Of a stretch of 64,000 nucleotides of DNA, positions 62,191 to 64,000 are shown one piece after another. The DNA is taken from the NCBI GenBank assembly GCA_916613615.1, contig OU744726.1, forward strand, positions 58,420,987 through 58,484,986. The letters run 5' to 3'. The stretch comes from Steromphala cineraria. Taxonomy: Eukaryota > Mollusca > Gastropoda > Trochida > Trochidae. The position numbers and the translations under genes are program-made. The notes under the pieces are model-generated. The model saw only the letters and a list, made by a program, of their open reading frames with translations. It had not been told where the DNA came from and searched no databases. How positions within the stretch are numbered: position 1 is the first letter of the stretch; the number at the start of each line of letters is the position of its first letter.

Positions 62191-64000
62191 CCTCCCTTTG
62201 AAACACGATTATCTCCCTTTAGAGGAAATCGAACGCACGCCTCGCGTCACGGCGTTGTTTAGGATTGATGAAAAACGACTCTTTACGATGTTTTCGGTAT
62301 GTAACTGTTAAGATTTTGCAGTGCCAATGTATCCCTCGATATCAAAATGCCACCCGAAGTTCATATCTTGTTGTTGTAGTTAATAATTGTTTATTTTATC
62401 GAAAATAAATTTACGAAGCGAGCGACCTAATAGGCGCTTCACTCACTGTATCAGTAAGCGTCCAAACCGACTTTCCTAGTTTCCAAAATAGATAAGGAGC
62501 CTTTGTTTCACCTATTTATAAGCAAAAACATATTGTGAATCTGATATCATTTAACATTCACACATTACATATTTTTCAAAAAACCTTTTCCGATGAAATA
62601 TCGAGTTATTTCTATCGAACTTTTTTTTACCGAGAAAGGATAAATGGTGTTGCTAGACTGTCATTCATCACAAGAGCAAAACTTTGCCTTTCGATGTCTG
62701 ACAACTCTGTTTTATGATCTTAAAATTACAGGCCTACCAAAGTAACTGATTAAATAACCTCGTAATGATACATATAACCTCTTGAATGGATAAGAAAACC
62801 TCAAAAAAGGTAAATATTACCTCCGAAACGGATTCATTGTTTTTGCCGAATATCATTTCTATTTAACAATGGGTTTCATAATGTTGTGTGAAGTACAACA
62901 TTTTAAATAAAAGTTATACAATCTATATCTCGAGCTCTGTTAAGCCCATGTCACACTTGCGTCTAGTTCAGCTGTTCGTAGTTATCCGTGGATGTACGTA
63001 TTCAAAACGTAAGCATAGATTACACACCGTAGGAACGTGTACGCCTGGAATTTGTTACACAACGGGAAGTGAACAAATTACTCTGCGAGAGCACCGTTTG
63101 TTTTTGTGCATTTGGTGTAGTTTTTGGTCGATAAGTCGGTTTTCAGGTATTTATGAGAAAAAATATTTCTGGCTGTAAAATTGTAGACTTTAGTTAACAC
63201 AATGTTGGTTTTAGAAATGAAAAGCTGGTCAGCATTTTGATATAAGAGGCACATTTAAGTGAGGTTTCATGCTGCAAAAAGATAAGTGCACATAAAAACG
63301 ATCGGTTAATTGTTTTATATGAATAAATAAGTATTTCCAATCATATTTCCTTAAACACTGATACATATTGATCACAAGTCCAAAATTTTATCAAAATCCA
63401 AATTATAGTCGCCGAGATATTTACATTCAAAGACAGCTGGTATGAAATCGTGGTGAACCCGTTACTAAAGAGACGTCTGCGAAGTGGTGAACGAATTATA
63501 TTTTCTTTAGTGAACGAGTTACAGGGTCAACTTTAAGAATAGTTCTTTATCAAAACACCTATAAAATGCTATAATCTGTTCTGAATGTTTCAGGAAACTC
63601 TTCCAAATGGAGCCGTATGCACGTGGTTATTGCTAGTAATTATACAATAGCTTATGCGGCGTCATTCAACACCTGAAAAACGAACACTCACTTCAACGTA
63701 TAACAATTCCCAAACTAAAACTCAGTGAAGTCACTTGAACAATGAACTATGTTACAATAGATTAAAGATATGTATATTATAGGTTAAATTAACAGGCAGA
63801 GACGTCATTATTGTATCTGAAGTACATTTTTCATAACAAAAAGCTATTTCCGAACAGCATTAAGGACAAAGAATAATCAATCTTGCCATTTATAAAACGA
63901 GTATTCCAACAACATATACTAGTCAACATTTGTGTATTAAGCTTAAGCAATAATGTAAGGGTGCATGGTTAATAGTTATGTTTTTCATTAAACAAACAAT
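62191..64000. other. Right flank, probable old repeats, no supported gene
   Basis: 62220-62300 is a little GC-richer. 62940-63110 (AAGCCCATGTCACACTTGCG and following) resembles dispersed repeats seen in invertebrates. The 96-codon frame at 62888 crosses it and shows no domain. Confidence 0.45.

Noticed and set aside
62888..63178. 96-codon ORF near the right edge
   Set aside because: Contains repeat-like sequence, no domain, unusual composition; not supported as a gene.

Overview
The window is nuclear DNA of an animal, most likely a mollusc and perhaps a bivalve. It is AT-rich, its genes are split by GT-AG introns, and it is crowded with transposon debris. Several dispersed repeats are of kinds I associate with mollusc genomes: a 'GAGTGAGTGA ... 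GGCGGCGG' repeat, an 'AGCTCATCGGGTCTGAAAGACCC' element, and long repeats dense in AGGTCA. There are no rRNA genes, no functional tRNA and no CRISPR array.

The left 37 kb holds one plus-strand gene that I assembled from 17 exons (2343 to 37401). Every intron is phase 0 and the predicted protein is 500 residues. It has about eight ankyrin repeats, then an acidic linker (residues about 303-384) built from a ladder of 21 to 66 nt microexons, then three more ankyrin repeats, and ends in a CaaX-type box (CAIL). This suggests a prenylated, membrane-attached adaptor. Its introns hold MITEs, minisatellites, a decayed copy of one ankyrin exon, and a nearly complete sense-strand non-LTR retrotransposon.

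That retrotransposon (about 22.2-26.6 kb) starts directly behind the splice donor of microexon 11. Its ORF1 carries a 2A-type ribosome-skipping motif (DIELNPGP) that is in frame with the host microexon through the donor. ORF1 and ORF2 lie in one frame separated by a single TAG. ORF2 (endonuclease plus reverse transcriptase) has one further nonsense codon.

From 38 to 46 kb there is no convincing gene. It holds TTAA-flanked MITEs, long hairpins, and a repeat element nested in another.

From 46305 to 62188 the DNA is bounded by a matching inverted terminus (CAGTAGTGTGAAA) flanked by TA on both sides. Subterminal arrays of a TTGACTTTGG-type repeat face each other in inverted orientation. This looks like one 15.9 kb element, or two inverted copies of a smaller one. 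Between the arrays lie a FLYWCH zinc-finger ORF, a 5'-truncated LINE with a long intact reverse-transcriptase ORF, and several LINE 3' fragments. I saw no transposase. The last 1.8 kb is repeat-like or featureless.
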